NCBI GenBank assembly: GCA_902584445.1 | Contig: CACHZY010000001.1 | Location: 44,104 to 108,103, forward strand | From: an uncultured Bacteroidota bacterium | Lineage (GTDB): Bacteria; Bacteroidota; Bacteroidia; Flavobacteriales; Flavobacteriaceae | DNA: 64,000 nucleotides | Direction: 5' to 3' | Shown here: in pieces, positions 46,149-55,024 of the stretch | Layout: every line of letters starts with the position of its first letter | Position numbering within the stretch: the stretch's first letter is position 1 | Notes under the pieces: generated by a model | Seen by the model: the letters and a program-made list of their open reading frames with translations, nothing else | Told to the model about the DNA's origin: nothing | The model's database searches: none | Made by a program: the position numbers and the translations under genes

Positions 46149-46166
46149 CCGCTTAAATTTTGATTC

Positions 46167-47966
46167 ATGTCCAATGTTAAAAATATTGCGATTATCGCTC
46201 ACGTCGACCACGGCAAAACAACTCTAGTTGATAAGATCATGTTCCATTGCCAACTTTTTCGCGATAATCAAAATAAGGGAGAGCTTATTTTGGACAATAA
46301 TGATCTTGAAAGGGAAAGAGGAATTACCATTTTATCGAAAAATGTATCTGTAAATTATAAAGGTGTTAAAATTAATATTATTGATACACCTGGTCACGCA
46401 GATTTTGGAGGAGAGGTAGAAAGGGTATTGAATATGGCTGACGCTGCAATTTTGCTTGTTGATGCATTAGAGGGACCCATGCCACAAACACGTTTTGTAT
46501 TGAAAAAGGCATTGGATTTAAAATTAAAGCCATTGGTAGTAATTAATAAAGTAGACAAGGAGAATTGCCGTCCAGATGAGGTACATGAATCCGTTTTTGA
46601 TTTGATGTTTGATTTGGGCGCTGAAGAGTGGCAATTAGATTTTCCAACTATTTATGGATCGGCCAAGAATAATTGGATGGGGGAGGACTGGAAAAATCCT
46701 ACTGATTCCATCGGACCACTCTTAGATACTATTCTTGACCAAGTTCCTTCGCCAGTTATCAAAGAAGGAAATACGCAAATGCTTATTACTTCATTAGACT
46801 ATTCCCCATATACAGGTAGGGTCGCAATTGGAAGGTTAAACCGAGGTGTTCTGAAATCCAATATGAACGTTTGTTTGATAGATCGTGAGGGTAAAATAAT
46901 AAAATCAAAAATTAAGGAACTTAATGTTTTTGATGGTTTAGCAAGAAAAAAAGTTGATCATGTTGAGGCGGGAGATATTTGTGCTGTCATTGGTTTAGAA
47001 GATTTTAATATCGGAGACACTATTGCTGATCCTACAGAGCCGCAAGCACTCCCTACAATTGCAATTGATGAACCGACAATGAGTATGCTTTTTACAATTA
47101 ACGACTCTCCATTTTTTGGTAAGGATGGTAAATTTGTCACTTCACGACATATTAAAGATCGTTTAGAACAAGAACTAGAGAGAAATCTTGCTTTGCGAAT
47201 AGAGGAAACTGGTTCAGCGGATAAATTTTTAGTTTTCGGTCGTGGCGTTATGCATTTATCAGTTTTGATAGAAACCATGCGAAGAGAAGGCTATGAACTT
47301 CAAATAGGTCAACCGCAAGTGATCATCAAAATAATAAATGGTATTAAGTGTGAACCAATTGAAACCCTTACCATTGATTTACCGGAAAACTTATCAGGAA
47401 GAGCTATTGAAATGGTTAGCAGTCGTAAAGGAGAAATGATAAGTATTGAAAATAAAGGGGACAGGATGCTTTGTGAATTCATAATTCCATCCAGAGGAAT
47501 CATAGGGCTCAGAAATCAATTATTGACAAATACGGCTGGTCAGGGAATAATGAATCACCGATTTATGGAATTTCAGCCATTTAAAGGCCAAATACCCGGA
47601 AGAACTAATGGGTCTTTAATTTCTATGGAAAAAGGAAGTGCAATTCCATACTCTTTGGATAAATTACAGGAACGCGGAAAATTTTTTATTAATCCCAATG
47701 AAGAAGTATATACTGGTCAAGTAATAGGTGAAAATTCAAGGCCTGATGACTTAGTGATTAATGTTACTAAAACAAAAAAACTATCTAATGTAAGAGCTTC
47801 GGGAAGTGATGAAAAAGTGAATTTGGCTCCACCGATTAAGTTTTCTCTTGAAGAGGCACTAGAATATATTCAATCCGACGAATATGTTGAGGCAACACCA
47901 AATTACTTAAGACTTAGAAAAGTTTTTTTGGATGAAAATGATAGAAAAAGAAACTCAATCAAATGA
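46167..47966 (+). CDS. typA: Ribosome-associated translational GTPase TypA/BipA
   Basis: A 599-residue GTPase of the elongation-factor class. G motifs: AIIAHVDHGKTTLVDKI (about 8-24), RGITI, DTPGHADFGGE, and NKVDKE; then domains II and III, an EF-G-like domain V (MVSSRKGEMISIENK, IIPSRGIIGLRNQLLT) and the BipA-specific C-terminal region (DKVNLAPP-type segment, LEEALEYIQSDEYVEATP). BipA aids 50S assembly and stress or cold adaptation. It is monocistronic and convergent with the beta-barrel gene. Confidence 0.97.
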   Translation: MSNVKNIAIIAHVDHGKTTLVDKIMFHCQLFRDNQNKGELILDNNDLERERGITILSKNVSVNYKGVKINIIDTPGHADFGGEVERVLNMADAAILLVDALEGPMPQTRFVLKKALDLKLKPLVVINKVDKENCRPDEVHESVFDLMFDLGAEEWQLDFPTIYGSAKNNWMGEDWKNPTDSIGPLLDTILDQVPSPVIKEGNTQMLITSLDYSPYTGRVAIGRLNRGVLKSNMNVCLIDREGKIIKSKIKELNVFDGLARKKVDHVEAGDICAVIGLEDFNIGDTIADPTEPQALPTIAIDEPTMSMLFTINDSPFFGKDGKFVTSRHIKDRLEQELERNLALRIEETGSADKFLVFGRGVMHLSVLIETMRREGYELQIGQPQVIIKIINGIKCEPIETLTIDLPENLSGRAIEMVSSRKGEMISIENKGDRMLCEFIIPSRGIIGLRNQLLTNTAGQGIMNHRFMEFQPFKGQIPGRTNGSLISMEKGSAIPYSLDKLQERGKFFINPNEEVYTGQVIGENSRPDDLVINVTKTKKLSNVRASGSDEKVNLAPPIKFSLEEALEYIQSDEYVEATPNYLRLRKVFLDENDRKRNSIK

Positions 47967-47975
47967 AATTTAATT

Positions 47976-47998
47976 AAAAAAAAAGAGGGTTTCCCCTC
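47976..47998 (-). terminator. Intrinsic terminator of the RND/LolA-like/barrel unit
   Basis: On the minus strand GAGGGGAAACCCTC is followed by an uninterrupted run of nine T. It lies about 85 bp beyond the barrel gene stop and directly after the typA stop codon on the opposite strand, so it also separates the convergent units. Confidence 0.85.
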
Positions 47999-48082
47999 CC
48001 ATTAAAACTAAACATTGTACTTTGTTAGACTCATTAAATCTCATAAAGTTTAAATTATAGGTAGTAAATGAAGTATTAATTT

Positions 48083-49279
48083 TTAATAGTACTTAGAAAC
48101 CGAAATTCTAAAATAACTATCTTGTCTAAAATATAATAAGAATAGTTCCTTATCTGAAACTCCACTAAAAATTCTTCCCTCTAGTGAGACAAACATATTA
48201 TTTTTAAACCGACGTGATGCCTCTATGGTAAATAGGTTGGAGCTTGTCTGAAAATCATGAATACCACCAGCTATCAAAGAAGTATCCTGAGAATCATTAA
48301 AAGCCAATCTGCTTCCATAAAAAATATCATCTTGAAGTCCACTAAGAGCCCAGTCTCCACGTTCATCATAAAGATACTCGGCTAAAACTCCTACATCGAG
48401 TCCATTTTTATCAACATTAGAGAAGGTAAATTCAAAGCCTGCATCCATAGCAAGAAATTGCTGTTCTTTTGCAGTTCTGTAGATAGATTCAAATTTTAAT
48501 AATAATGCTCCTGCAGTGATTTGTAGGTCTATTCCATACTGATCAATAATTGGGTAGTATGCTTGAATATTATTTTTTTCATCAAATTTAAAAAACGGCT
48601 CTCGCCCGTTTCCACTAAAATAGGAGAGACCTATATCAAAAGCTCCAAAATAGTGCTTCCATCGGGCAGCAAAGTCTGTGTTAAATTCTCCTTTTCCACT
48701 TTCGTATTTAATATCTTCTGAATCGAGAACATTATTAAATCGAAACCTTCCTTTTTCTCCAGGGAATCCTCTTTTACGATGATATGGTAGGTAGAATAGA
48801 TCTAAGGAACCCAGTCCTGACAAAAACCAACTGAACTGAACCATTGGTTGTCCTAACTTTTCTTCCCCATCGAAACTTTTTAGGGCATCTGTTTGATTAA
48901 CAATATCTACTAAATGAGAACTTTCTGTTACTCCCCAAAAAACTTTTTTGAAACCTATATTTAATTCCCAATTATTGTTAGCCTTTTGGTAATACATCTC
49001 TCTTAAATCCCAGTAAGTTCTATTTTTGTCTCTATCTAAATTAAAATAGATAGAGAAAATAAAATTTTCATAGCCTTCATTCCATTTAAATTTATAGGTT
49101 GGCTGGAAACTAAAAGATGGATAATAATTCAATTGATTTTCAAACTGAGGAGTATCGAAGAAATATCGACTTTCACGACTTAACTCCCACTCTTTCGAGA
49201 TGTCGATTATGTCCTCCTGAGCAAACAGAAAAATACCATTCAAAAAAATAAAAACTACAATATGTGAGAATTTATTCAT
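48083..49279 (-). CDS. Outer-membrane beta-barrel protein associated with RND/LolA-like genes
   Basis: A 398-residue protein with a signal peptide (IVVFIFLNGIFLFAQ) and then continuous amphipathic beta strands with aromatic girdles (NFIFSIYFNLDRD, WELNIGFKKVFWGV, FDIGLSYFSGNGREP), finishing in YFRISVSKYY with a terminal aromatic as barrels require. The layout resembles DUF1302-like porins that accompany RND and DUF1329/LolA-like genes in other phyla. It is the third gene of that unit here, but a terminator-like hairpin lies in its leader. Transported compound unknown. Confidence 0.8.
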   Translation of the reverse strand: MNKFSHIVVFIFLNGIFLFAQEDIIDISKEWELSRESRYFFDTPQFENQLNYYPSFSFQPTYKFKWNEGYENFIFSIYFNLDRDKNRTYWDLREMYYQKANNNWELNIGFKKVFWGVTESSHLVDIVNQTDALKSFDGEEKLGQPMVQFSWFLSGLGSLDLFYLPYHRKRGFPGEKGRFRFNNVLDSEDIKYESGKGEFNTDFAARWKHYFGAFDIGLSYFSGNGREPFFKFDEKNNIQAYYPIIDQYGIDLQITAGALLLKFESIYRTAKEQQFLAMDAGFEFTFSNVDKNGLDVGVLAEYLYDERGDWALSGLQDDIFYGSRLAFNDSQDTSLIAGGIHDFQTSSNLFTIEASRRFKNNMFVSLEGRIFSGVSDKELFLLYFRQDSYFRISVSKYY

Positions 49280-49282
49280 CTT

Positions 49283-49309
49283 GCAAAAACAAAGCCCCTA
49301 TATGGGGCT
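49283..49309 (-). terminator. Terminator or attenuator hairpin in the barrel gene leader
   Basis: On the minus strand AGCCCC-ATAT-GGGGCT is followed by TTTGTTTTTG, and the barrel gene ATG (49279) comes within a few bases of the T-run. It can end transcripts from the LolA-like gene and must be passed or avoided for the barrel gene to be transcribed from upstream. Confidence 0.7.
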
Positions 49310-49336
49310 ATTTATTGTATTTATATAATTAATAAA

Positions 49337-50107
49337 TTAGTTTGAAGATCTTCGCAAAGCAATTTCAGTAAAATCACTTTCTTTTAGATTTACTTCAAAG
49401 TTGTAATTTTCAAAAAACAGTTGTGTTTCTTTTTTACTTTGATGATTTACCATTTCGAACTTGCTAGCTCTCCAAAATTTATTTTTGTAAATTTTATAAT
49501 CTAAATATGTCAAAGTTTTTAATAGTGCTCCTTTTCTATCGAAAAATTTAATGGTTTCTAAACGGTACCCCTTGGCTTTATTGTATACGGCTATTCTTTT
49601 TTTATAACCTGATTTAGGATCTACAGGATCTTGTTCAACATATAATAAGTCCCCATCTTGTTTTATGAACTTATAGGTGTTTTTTTCTAACTCGATAGAT
49701 GAGAGGTCTTCGTATGCGAACTCACTTCCTACAAAAGGCCCTGACTTATTACTAGAAGAAATACGCTTTGTTCGCTGAATAGATGGCAAAAATAGCCATT
49801 GGTCATCTGCACCAACTTTATGAGTGAAAGTTAAGGTTGAAGTCCCTTTTATATCTTTTGGACTGGTAAAAATAATCATTGACTTATCTCCGTCTTCATC
49901 TAGTTCAAGTGTTTTATTGCTTAGTGTTCTTTCACTCACTTGTCCATTTTTATTTTTCAACACCATTTTCAAATCAACGCTAGAACTTCCAAAACCCCTA
50001 TCAGCATCTATTGCTTTAGAAACAATTTGGTAGCCTTTTTCTTCAGCTGTTTGAGAAATGACGATTAGTGGAGAAATTAGTAATAGAGTAAAAATTAGTT
50101 TATTCAT
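49337..50107 (-). CDS. Outer-membrane lipoprotein-sorting (LolA-like) periplasmic protein
   Basis: A 256-residue protein with a signal peptide (LIFTLLLISPLIVISQ) and a LolA/LolB-like half-barrel: LKMVLKNKNGQVSERTLS, STLTFTHKVGADDQWLFLPSIQRTKRIS, GSEFAYEDLSSIELEKNTYKF and GYRLETIKFFDRKGALLKTL. The COG2834/DUF1329-like group is not the canonical lipoprotein carrier but pairs with RND/MMPL pumps to carry hydrophobic molecules across the periplasm. It starts 22 bp after the RND gene, so a joint role is likely. Confidence 0.88.
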   Translation of the reverse strand: MNKLIFTLLLISPLIVISQTAEEKGYQIVSKAIDADRGFGSSSVDLKMVLKNKNGQVSERTLSNKTLELDEDGDKSMIIFTSPKDIKGTSTLTFTHKVGADDQWLFLPSIQRTKRISSSNKSGPFVGSEFAYEDLSSIELEKNTYKFIKQDGDLLYVEQDPVDPKSGYKKRIAVYNKAKGYRLETIKFFDRKGALLKTLTYLDYKIYKNKFWRASKFEMVNHQSKKETQLFFENYNFEVNLKESDFTEIALRRSSN

Positions 50108-50129
50108 TTTTATAAATATAGTTATTAAA

Positions 50130-52460
50130 TTATGCTTTTTTTAACATCGATTTTTCTTTATGCAATAACACAAGGATTGAAGGAAGTAGAATAAAATCGA
50201 TCACCAGTGCAGAACTAATAATTACTACTGTAATCCTTGCCATATAGCTATTTAGTGCAAACGGAGATGTTGAAAGTACTGCAAAACCTGCAACCAAAAC
50301 AATTGTGGTGATGACCAAGGCTCTTCCAACTGTTTCAAAGGCATAAATTACAGAGTCCTTAGCATTATAGTTTAATTCCCTTCTTGCTCTTAGAAATTTA
50401 CTCATGAAGTGAACAGTATCATCGACTATAATTCCCAATGTAATTCCAAAAACGACTACCATGCCCGTATTTATTTCGCCTAGATAAAGTGCCCAAAATC
50501 CAAAACCTACAATGACTGGTGCAAGGTTGGGAATCAAACTGATTGCCCCCATTTTAAAACTCTTTAGAGCAATCATCAAAACAAGTGAAATTAATAATAG
50601 AGCAATGATATTTCCTTTAATCATACCATCGGCTTGACGAAATCCTAGTTTTGCGAACATTACCGTAGGACTAACTCCTATTGCATGCATATAATCTGGA
50701 GTATTTTTTTTTAGCCAATTTTCAGCTCTTGTTGTGAATTCCAACATTTTCTTACTTCCTAGATTTTGCAGCACTACATTCAATCTAGTTTCCGATTTGT
50801 CAACATTTATTTGATTATTTAAATCCAAACCAAAAGGAAGAGAAAGTTCATAAAGCAACAAATACTGAGCTGCTTCCTGTCGGTTGGTAGGGACTTTATA
50901 GTATGATTCATCGTCACCGTGCATGGATTTATTTATCTTTCTGGTTACCTCAGCAAAAGAATTTACATGTATTACTTCCTCTTGTTGATTAAGCCATTTT
51001 TCAAAAGAATTTAATTTTTCTAAATAATCTGGGTTATTTATCCCACCACTTTCACCACTTCCAATAGAGAACTCTGCATTGTATATACCTGTAAGATTGT
51101 TATTTATAAAATCACTATCGGTTCTAAATTTTACCGTTTCATCAAAATAGTCAACAAAGCTATCATTGAAGACATTCTGAAGTGCAAGAAATGTCATAGA
51201 TAAAATAAAGCAGGATGAAATTATGGTTAGACGTAAAGGTTGCGTTACAATTAATTGACCCAATTGGGTGTAAAAAGAAGTTTTTTGAACTAAAACCTCT
51301 TTCTTTGAGCCTCTCCAAATAGGGAAAATAGCCATCAAAGCAGGTAGGGTAGTAGTAGAGTATAAAAATGCCATACACATTCCAAATGCAGTAATATTTC
51401 CCAAATGCCAAAATGGTGGCACCTCACCAAAATTTAAAGTTAAAAATCCAACTACTGTAGTTAAACTAGTTATGAAAACTGGCATAAAATTGAGACGCAT
51501 ACTTTCAATAATTGCTTCATTTTTTTGATATCCTTCTTTTCTAAACTTTTGCAATAATGTTACTAATATGTGGATACTGTCTGCAACAGCCAAAGTGAGA
51601 ATCATGGTTGGAAAAACAGATGAGGGAGCTGTTAGTTTAATTCCACTTAAACCGATAAACCCTATAGCGCTCATAATTGAGAACATTACCACCACCAATG
51701 TGGCAAGAGTAGCAAAAATATTTCTTGTCAGTAGTAAGGTAACTGCAATTACAATCATAAACATGATTCCAATAAGTGCTAGATCATTTTGAGATGATTC
51801 AAAAAAGGCAGTACTCAAGGGAACATTTCCTGAAACGTAAACATCAAATTGAGAATGCTTTTCTTCAAATGCCGATATCATTGCTCGGTTGGCCTTAGTA
51901 ATTTCTGGAATTTCTTTTGCACTGTCTAAACCTGGCGGGCGAACGGTTATGTTGATTGCTGCCACGCTTCCGTCTTCATTTATTAACCGGTGAACCAAAA
52001 CGGGGTCGTTCAACGCAATATTTTTTATTTCTTCAACTTTTTCAGGGGTAAGATTTTCAGATTCATATGATAAATCTTCTACATATAAATCATCTCCTTC
52101 TGCACGTGTATGCTGATAATTCGTTAATGCATCGACTCGAGAGGAATAAGGGGTATTCCAAGCCTCAGCAGTCAATTCCTCTATAGCGATTAAGTTTTCC
52201 TTAGTAAAAACGTTTTTGTTTTTTGGAGCCAAAACCATAATAATATTATCAACTTTAGAGTACTTTTCCTGTAAAGCATCGAAAGCCTCCAATTCTGGAT
52301 TTGATTTACTAAAGAAAACATGGTAGTCGCCATCAAATTCCATTTTACCCTGCGAGGCTAAGCTTAAAGCTAAGATGATTGAAAAAAGAAGTACGGTCCA
52401 TTTGTTTTTTACCACAAAATGACCCCATTTTTCTGCGAAAGATTTTTTGATTTGGTTCAT
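50130..52460 (-). CDS. RND superfamily (MMPL-type) transporter
   Basis: A 776-residue inner-membrane protein with the two-fold RND plan: TM1 (about 18-34), a large periplasmic domain, TM2-6 with sterol-sensing-like features (LTLAVADSIHILVTLLQKFRKEG), a second periplasmic domain, and TM8-12 (IDDTVHFMSKFLRARRELN, matching the first half). The short Asp-containing helix in each half supplies the proton relay. MMPL-type pumps export lipids, hopanoids or other hydrophobic compounds. With the LolA-like and barrel genes it could form a trans-envelope route. A divergent HxlR regulator lies 94 bp upstream. Confidence 0.92.
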   Translation of the reverse strand: MNQIKKSFAEKWGHFVVKNKWTVLLFSIILALSLASQGKMEFDGDYHVFFSKSNPELEAFDALQEKYSKVDNIIMVLAPKNKNVFTKENLIAIEELTAEAWNTPYSSRVDALTNYQHTRAEGDDLYVEDLSYESENLTPEKVEEIKNIALNDPVLVHRLINEDGSVAAINITVRPPGLDSAKEIPEITKANRAMISAFEEKHSQFDVYVSGNVPLSTAFFESSQNDLALIGIMFMIVIAVTLLLTRNIFATLATLVVVMFSIMSAIGFIGLSGIKLTAPSSVFPTMILTLAVADSIHILVTLLQKFRKEGYQKNEAIIESMRLNFMPVFITSLTTVVGFLTLNFGEVPPFWHLGNITAFGMCMAFLYSTTTLPALMAIFPIWRGSKKEVLVQKTSFYTQLGQLIVTQPLRLTIISSCFILSMTFLALQNVFNDSFVDYFDETVKFRTDSDFINNNLTGIYNAEFSIGSGESGGINNPDYLEKLNSFEKWLNQQEEVIHVNSFAEVTRKINKSMHGDDESYYKVPTNRQEAAQYLLLYELSLPFGLDLNNQINVDKSETRLNVVLQNLGSKKMLEFTTRAENWLKKNTPDYMHAIGVSPTVMFAKLGFRQADGMIKGNIIALLLISLVLMIALKSFKMGAISLIPNLAPVIVGFGFWALYLGEINTGMVVVFGITLGIIVDDTVHFMSKFLRARRELNYNAKDSVIYAFETVGRALVITTIVLVAGFAVLSTSPFALNSYMARITVVIISSALVIDFILLPSILVLLHKEKSMLKKA

Positions 52461-52553
52461 AGTTAATAAGCTTATACAAAGTTAATTTTTTAAAGGTTAC
52501 CTAATGTAACTAATAAACATTTTTTAATAATTTTTTTGTAATTTGTTTAAACG

Positions 52554-52874
52554 ATGAGTAATAAAAAGACTTCATCTTGTCACATAACCAATGTGATGAA
52601 GATTTTAGGAGGTAAATGGAAACTACCAATACTTTACAGATTAATGGAAGGTAAAATGCGTTTTTCTGCTTTATCTGAACTTATCCCCAATCTCTCACGA
52701 AAGGTTTTGTCTGACCAACTTAAACAGTTGGAAAAAGATGGCTTAGTGATTAGAAAAAAATACAGTCAAATTCCTCCTAGGGTAGAGTATTCTCTAACAA
52801 AACATGCAGTTAAATTAAGACCAATCATTGAGTTTTTATCGGGTTGGAACCAAGAAATCTCTGAGACAGATTAA
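52554..52874 (+). CDS. HxlR family winged-helix transcriptional regulator
   Basis: A 106-residue MarR-like regulator with the HxlR core: HITNVMKILGGKWKLPILYRLMEGKMRF, LIPNLSRKVLSDQLKQLEKDGLVIRK (recognition helix) and PRVEYSLTKHAVKLRPI. One N-terminal Cys (TSSCH) sits where redox- or electrophile-sensing HxlR proteins carry theirs. It is divergent from the RND gene with 93 bp of AT-rich DNA, so it probably controls that pump set. It acts in the cytoplasm as a dimer. Confidence 0.92.
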   Translation: MSNKKTSSCHITNVMKILGGKWKLPILYRLMEGKMRFSALSELIPNLSRKVLSDQLKQLEKDGLVIRKKYSQIPPRVEYSLTKHAVKLRPIIEFLSGWNQEISETD

Positions 52875-52915
52875 TTAATTTTTTCAAAAAAATCTTTCAT
52901 AAACTAAATTTCATT

Positions 52916-54268
52916 TTACACAAAAGTAATTGCATACCCCTCTTTTCCTGCGCGACCTGTTCTTCCTATTCTATGGATATAACTCTCCTTTGAGCTTGGA
53001 ACTCTATAATTGATCACATGTGTTATGTTATCAATATCTATTCCCCGAGAGGCAACATCTGTGGCAACTAGAACTTGAATGTTTTCGGATTTAAATTTTT
53101 GAATTGCCTTCGAACGGTATTGTTGGGACTTGTCACCGTGTATCTCATCTACTTTAATCTGGAGTTTTTTTAATTGACGACAAAGTTTCGAAACCTGTCT
53201 TTTTGTTTCTGAAAAAATGAGAACTTTTTTAAAGGCTTTTTTACTTAGAAGATCTACTAAGATTGCAATCTTTTCATCATCGCCTTTTGTTTTTATAACC
53301 TCTTGATAAATATTGTCAGTATTTGCCTGTCCATCTGAAACCCTAACTCTTTCATAACCATTGACAATACCATTGATAATACCCTGCTGTTTTGTATTTT
53401 CAGTAGCTGAAAAAAGAATCGTTTGTCTCCTTTTGTGCATTTGACCAATGATTTTTTGTACTTCATGAAGAAAACCCATATCAAGCATGGTGTCAAACTC
53501 ATCCAAAACCAAGTTTGAAAAATCATTTAGCTTTAGAGCGCGTCGATTTATCATATCATTGATTCTTCCAGGTGTACCTATTATTATATGATTGATTCTT
53601 CTAAGTTTATCTAAATCTTTATTGATGCTGGTTCCTCCAATAAAACAACTACTGTAAATTTTTAATCCTTTACTTAAGCTCTTGAACTCCTGTTCTACTT
53701 GTTGAGCTAATTCACGGGTAGGAACCAGGACAAGTGATTTGTTATTGTTTTTATTTACAATCAATCTATTGATGATAGGGATCAGGAAAGCTCCTGTTTT
53801 TCCTGTACCTGTATTGGCAATCCCAATAACGCTTTTGCCACTAGATAGAAACTCAAAGGTTTTATCCTGAATCTCGGTAGTAAATTCATAACCTTTTCTT
53901 TTGATTTTTTCCTGGAGGCGAGGATGGATATCAAGCTCCTCAAACGTCCGAGTCTCGATTTCCTTTACCCCTTCTTTAACCTTAATGGTTTTGTTGACAA
54001 AGGTACTTGGATCTAGGTCTGATTTTTTGAATCCACTACCAGATCTTCCCCTAACTCTAACTCTATTGTTTGACTTTTTGTTTCTTCCTGGTCTTTGAGA
54101 GGTATCTTTTCTTTTTCGATTTTCTCTCGAATCACTTTTTTTGATGTCTCCACTTGAATTTCTTCTTGAAGGACTTCTTTCAGATCTATTAGAAGATTTA
54201 CTATTACTATCTTTTCTAGTTCTATTTTTTTCTCGTGGGTGATAACTTTTTTTGTTTTTTCTTCTCAT
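52916..54268 (-). CDS. DEAD-box-type RNA helicase (motif II DEFD) with charged N-terminal extension
   Basis: A 450-residue helicase. The first 85 residues are Lys/Arg/Ser-rich low complexity (RNSSGDIKKSDSRENRKRK), likely an RNA-binding tail. Then the Q-motif region IHPRLQEKIKRKGYEFTTEIQDKTF, Walker A ANTGTGKTGAFL, PTRELAQQVE, GTPGRINDM, motif II VLDEFD instead of DEAD, SAT (FSATENT), VATDVASRGIDID and HRIGRTGRAG. The protein stops soon after the last motif. It may help ribosome assembly or mRNA decay in the cold, as such tailed helicases do; that is inference. Confidence 0.92.
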   Translation of the reverse strand: MRRKNKKSYHPREKNRTRKDSNSKSSNRSERSPSRRNSSGDIKKSDSRENRKRKDTSQRPGRNKKSNNRVRVRGRSGSGFKKSDLDPSTFVNKTIKVKEGVKEIETRTFEELDIHPRLQEKIKRKGYEFTTEIQDKTFEFLSSGKSVIGIANTGTGKTGAFLIPIINRLIVNKNNNKSLVLVPTRELAQQVEQEFKSLSKGLKIYSSCFIGGTSINKDLDKLRRINHIIIGTPGRINDMINRRALKLNDFSNLVLDEFDTMLDMGFLHEVQKIIGQMHKRRQTILFSATENTKQQGIINGIVNGYERVRVSDGQANTDNIYQEVIKTKGDDEKIAILVDLLSKKAFKKVLIFSETKRQVSKLCRQLKKLQIKVDEIHGDKSQQYRSKAIQKFKSENIQVLVATDVASRGIDIDNITHVINYRVPSSKESYIHRIGRTGRAGKEGYAITFV

Positions 54269-54671
54269 GTTGATGGGTAAATGGTGCCCTGAAATTTTAC
54301 TAAAAAGAAATTCCTTTTTTTGGCTTTATTTACACTAAATGAGGAAAGATCAAAAACTATTAGCCATCTCAATTCAATGCGCGTGCAAACATAGTGTTTT
54401 ATATTTATTGATTTTTAAAAATTGGATTTATTTGATCCTCTTGATGCAAAGAATTAAGAATCCTCAACTAATTTGTGAGTTATCGTATGGCTATTAATTA
54501 CAATTATATAATACTCCTGCACCCATTTATCAAAGCTGACGGTTACTTATTATGTTTACTAAAAAAACTCTTTAATTTGAATAGGGATTAAACACAATAA
54601 TTTCACCCACTTTATCTAGTTCATAACACTTCGTTTCCTCGTAAGCTCTTAAAACTTAAATAATCCTATAA
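54269..54671. other. 403-bp intergenic region with no recognised feature
   Basis: Between the helicase start and the glnB stop I see no credible open frame, RNA gene, strong hairpin or repeat. The helicase promoter should be at its left edge. The rest is AT-rich with many stops in all frames. Confidence 0.6.
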
Positions 54672-55010
54672 TTAATTTAAGGATTTCCCACCTTTTTCTC
54701 CAGTACGAATTCTATATGCCTGCTCAACAGGAGATATAAAAATTTTTCCATCGCCAACTTGATCAGTAGCTGCTGACTTCAATATCGCATCAATTGTTTT
54801 TTCAACAAATTCATCATTGACCACAATAGAAAGATAACGCCGTTGTATTTCCGAAGTACTGTATGTAATCCCTCTATAGACGTGCCCCTCTTTTTCGTTA
54901 CCAACTCCAGTAACATCCCAGTAACTAAAGAAATTAACATCCACATTATGTAAGGCTTGTTTGACTTCGGTAAATTTTGATTTACGGATTATTGCTTCAA
55001 TTTTTTTCAT
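54672..55010 (-). CDS. glnB: P-II family nitrogen regulatory protein
   Basis: A 112-residue signal protein that senses 2-oxoglutarate, ATP and ADP and gates AmtB. Motifs: KKIEAIIRKSKFTEVKQAL, T-loop GVGNEKEGHVYRGITY with the Tyr that is uridylylated in enterobacteria (VYRG), and the C-terminal signature GDGKIFISPVEQAYRIRTGEKGG. The T-loop is about one residue shorter than in E. coli GlnB. It is 14 bp downstream of amtB, the standard glnK-like linkage; glnK would be an equally valid name. Confidence 0.94.
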   Translation of the reverse strand: MKKIEAIIRKSKFTEVKQALHNVDVNFFSYWDVTGVGNEKEGHVYRGITYSTSEIQRRYLSIVVNDEFVEKTIDAILKSAATDQVGDGKIFISPVEQAYRIRTGEKGGKSLN

Positions 55011-55024
55011 TGTTTATATTTTAA

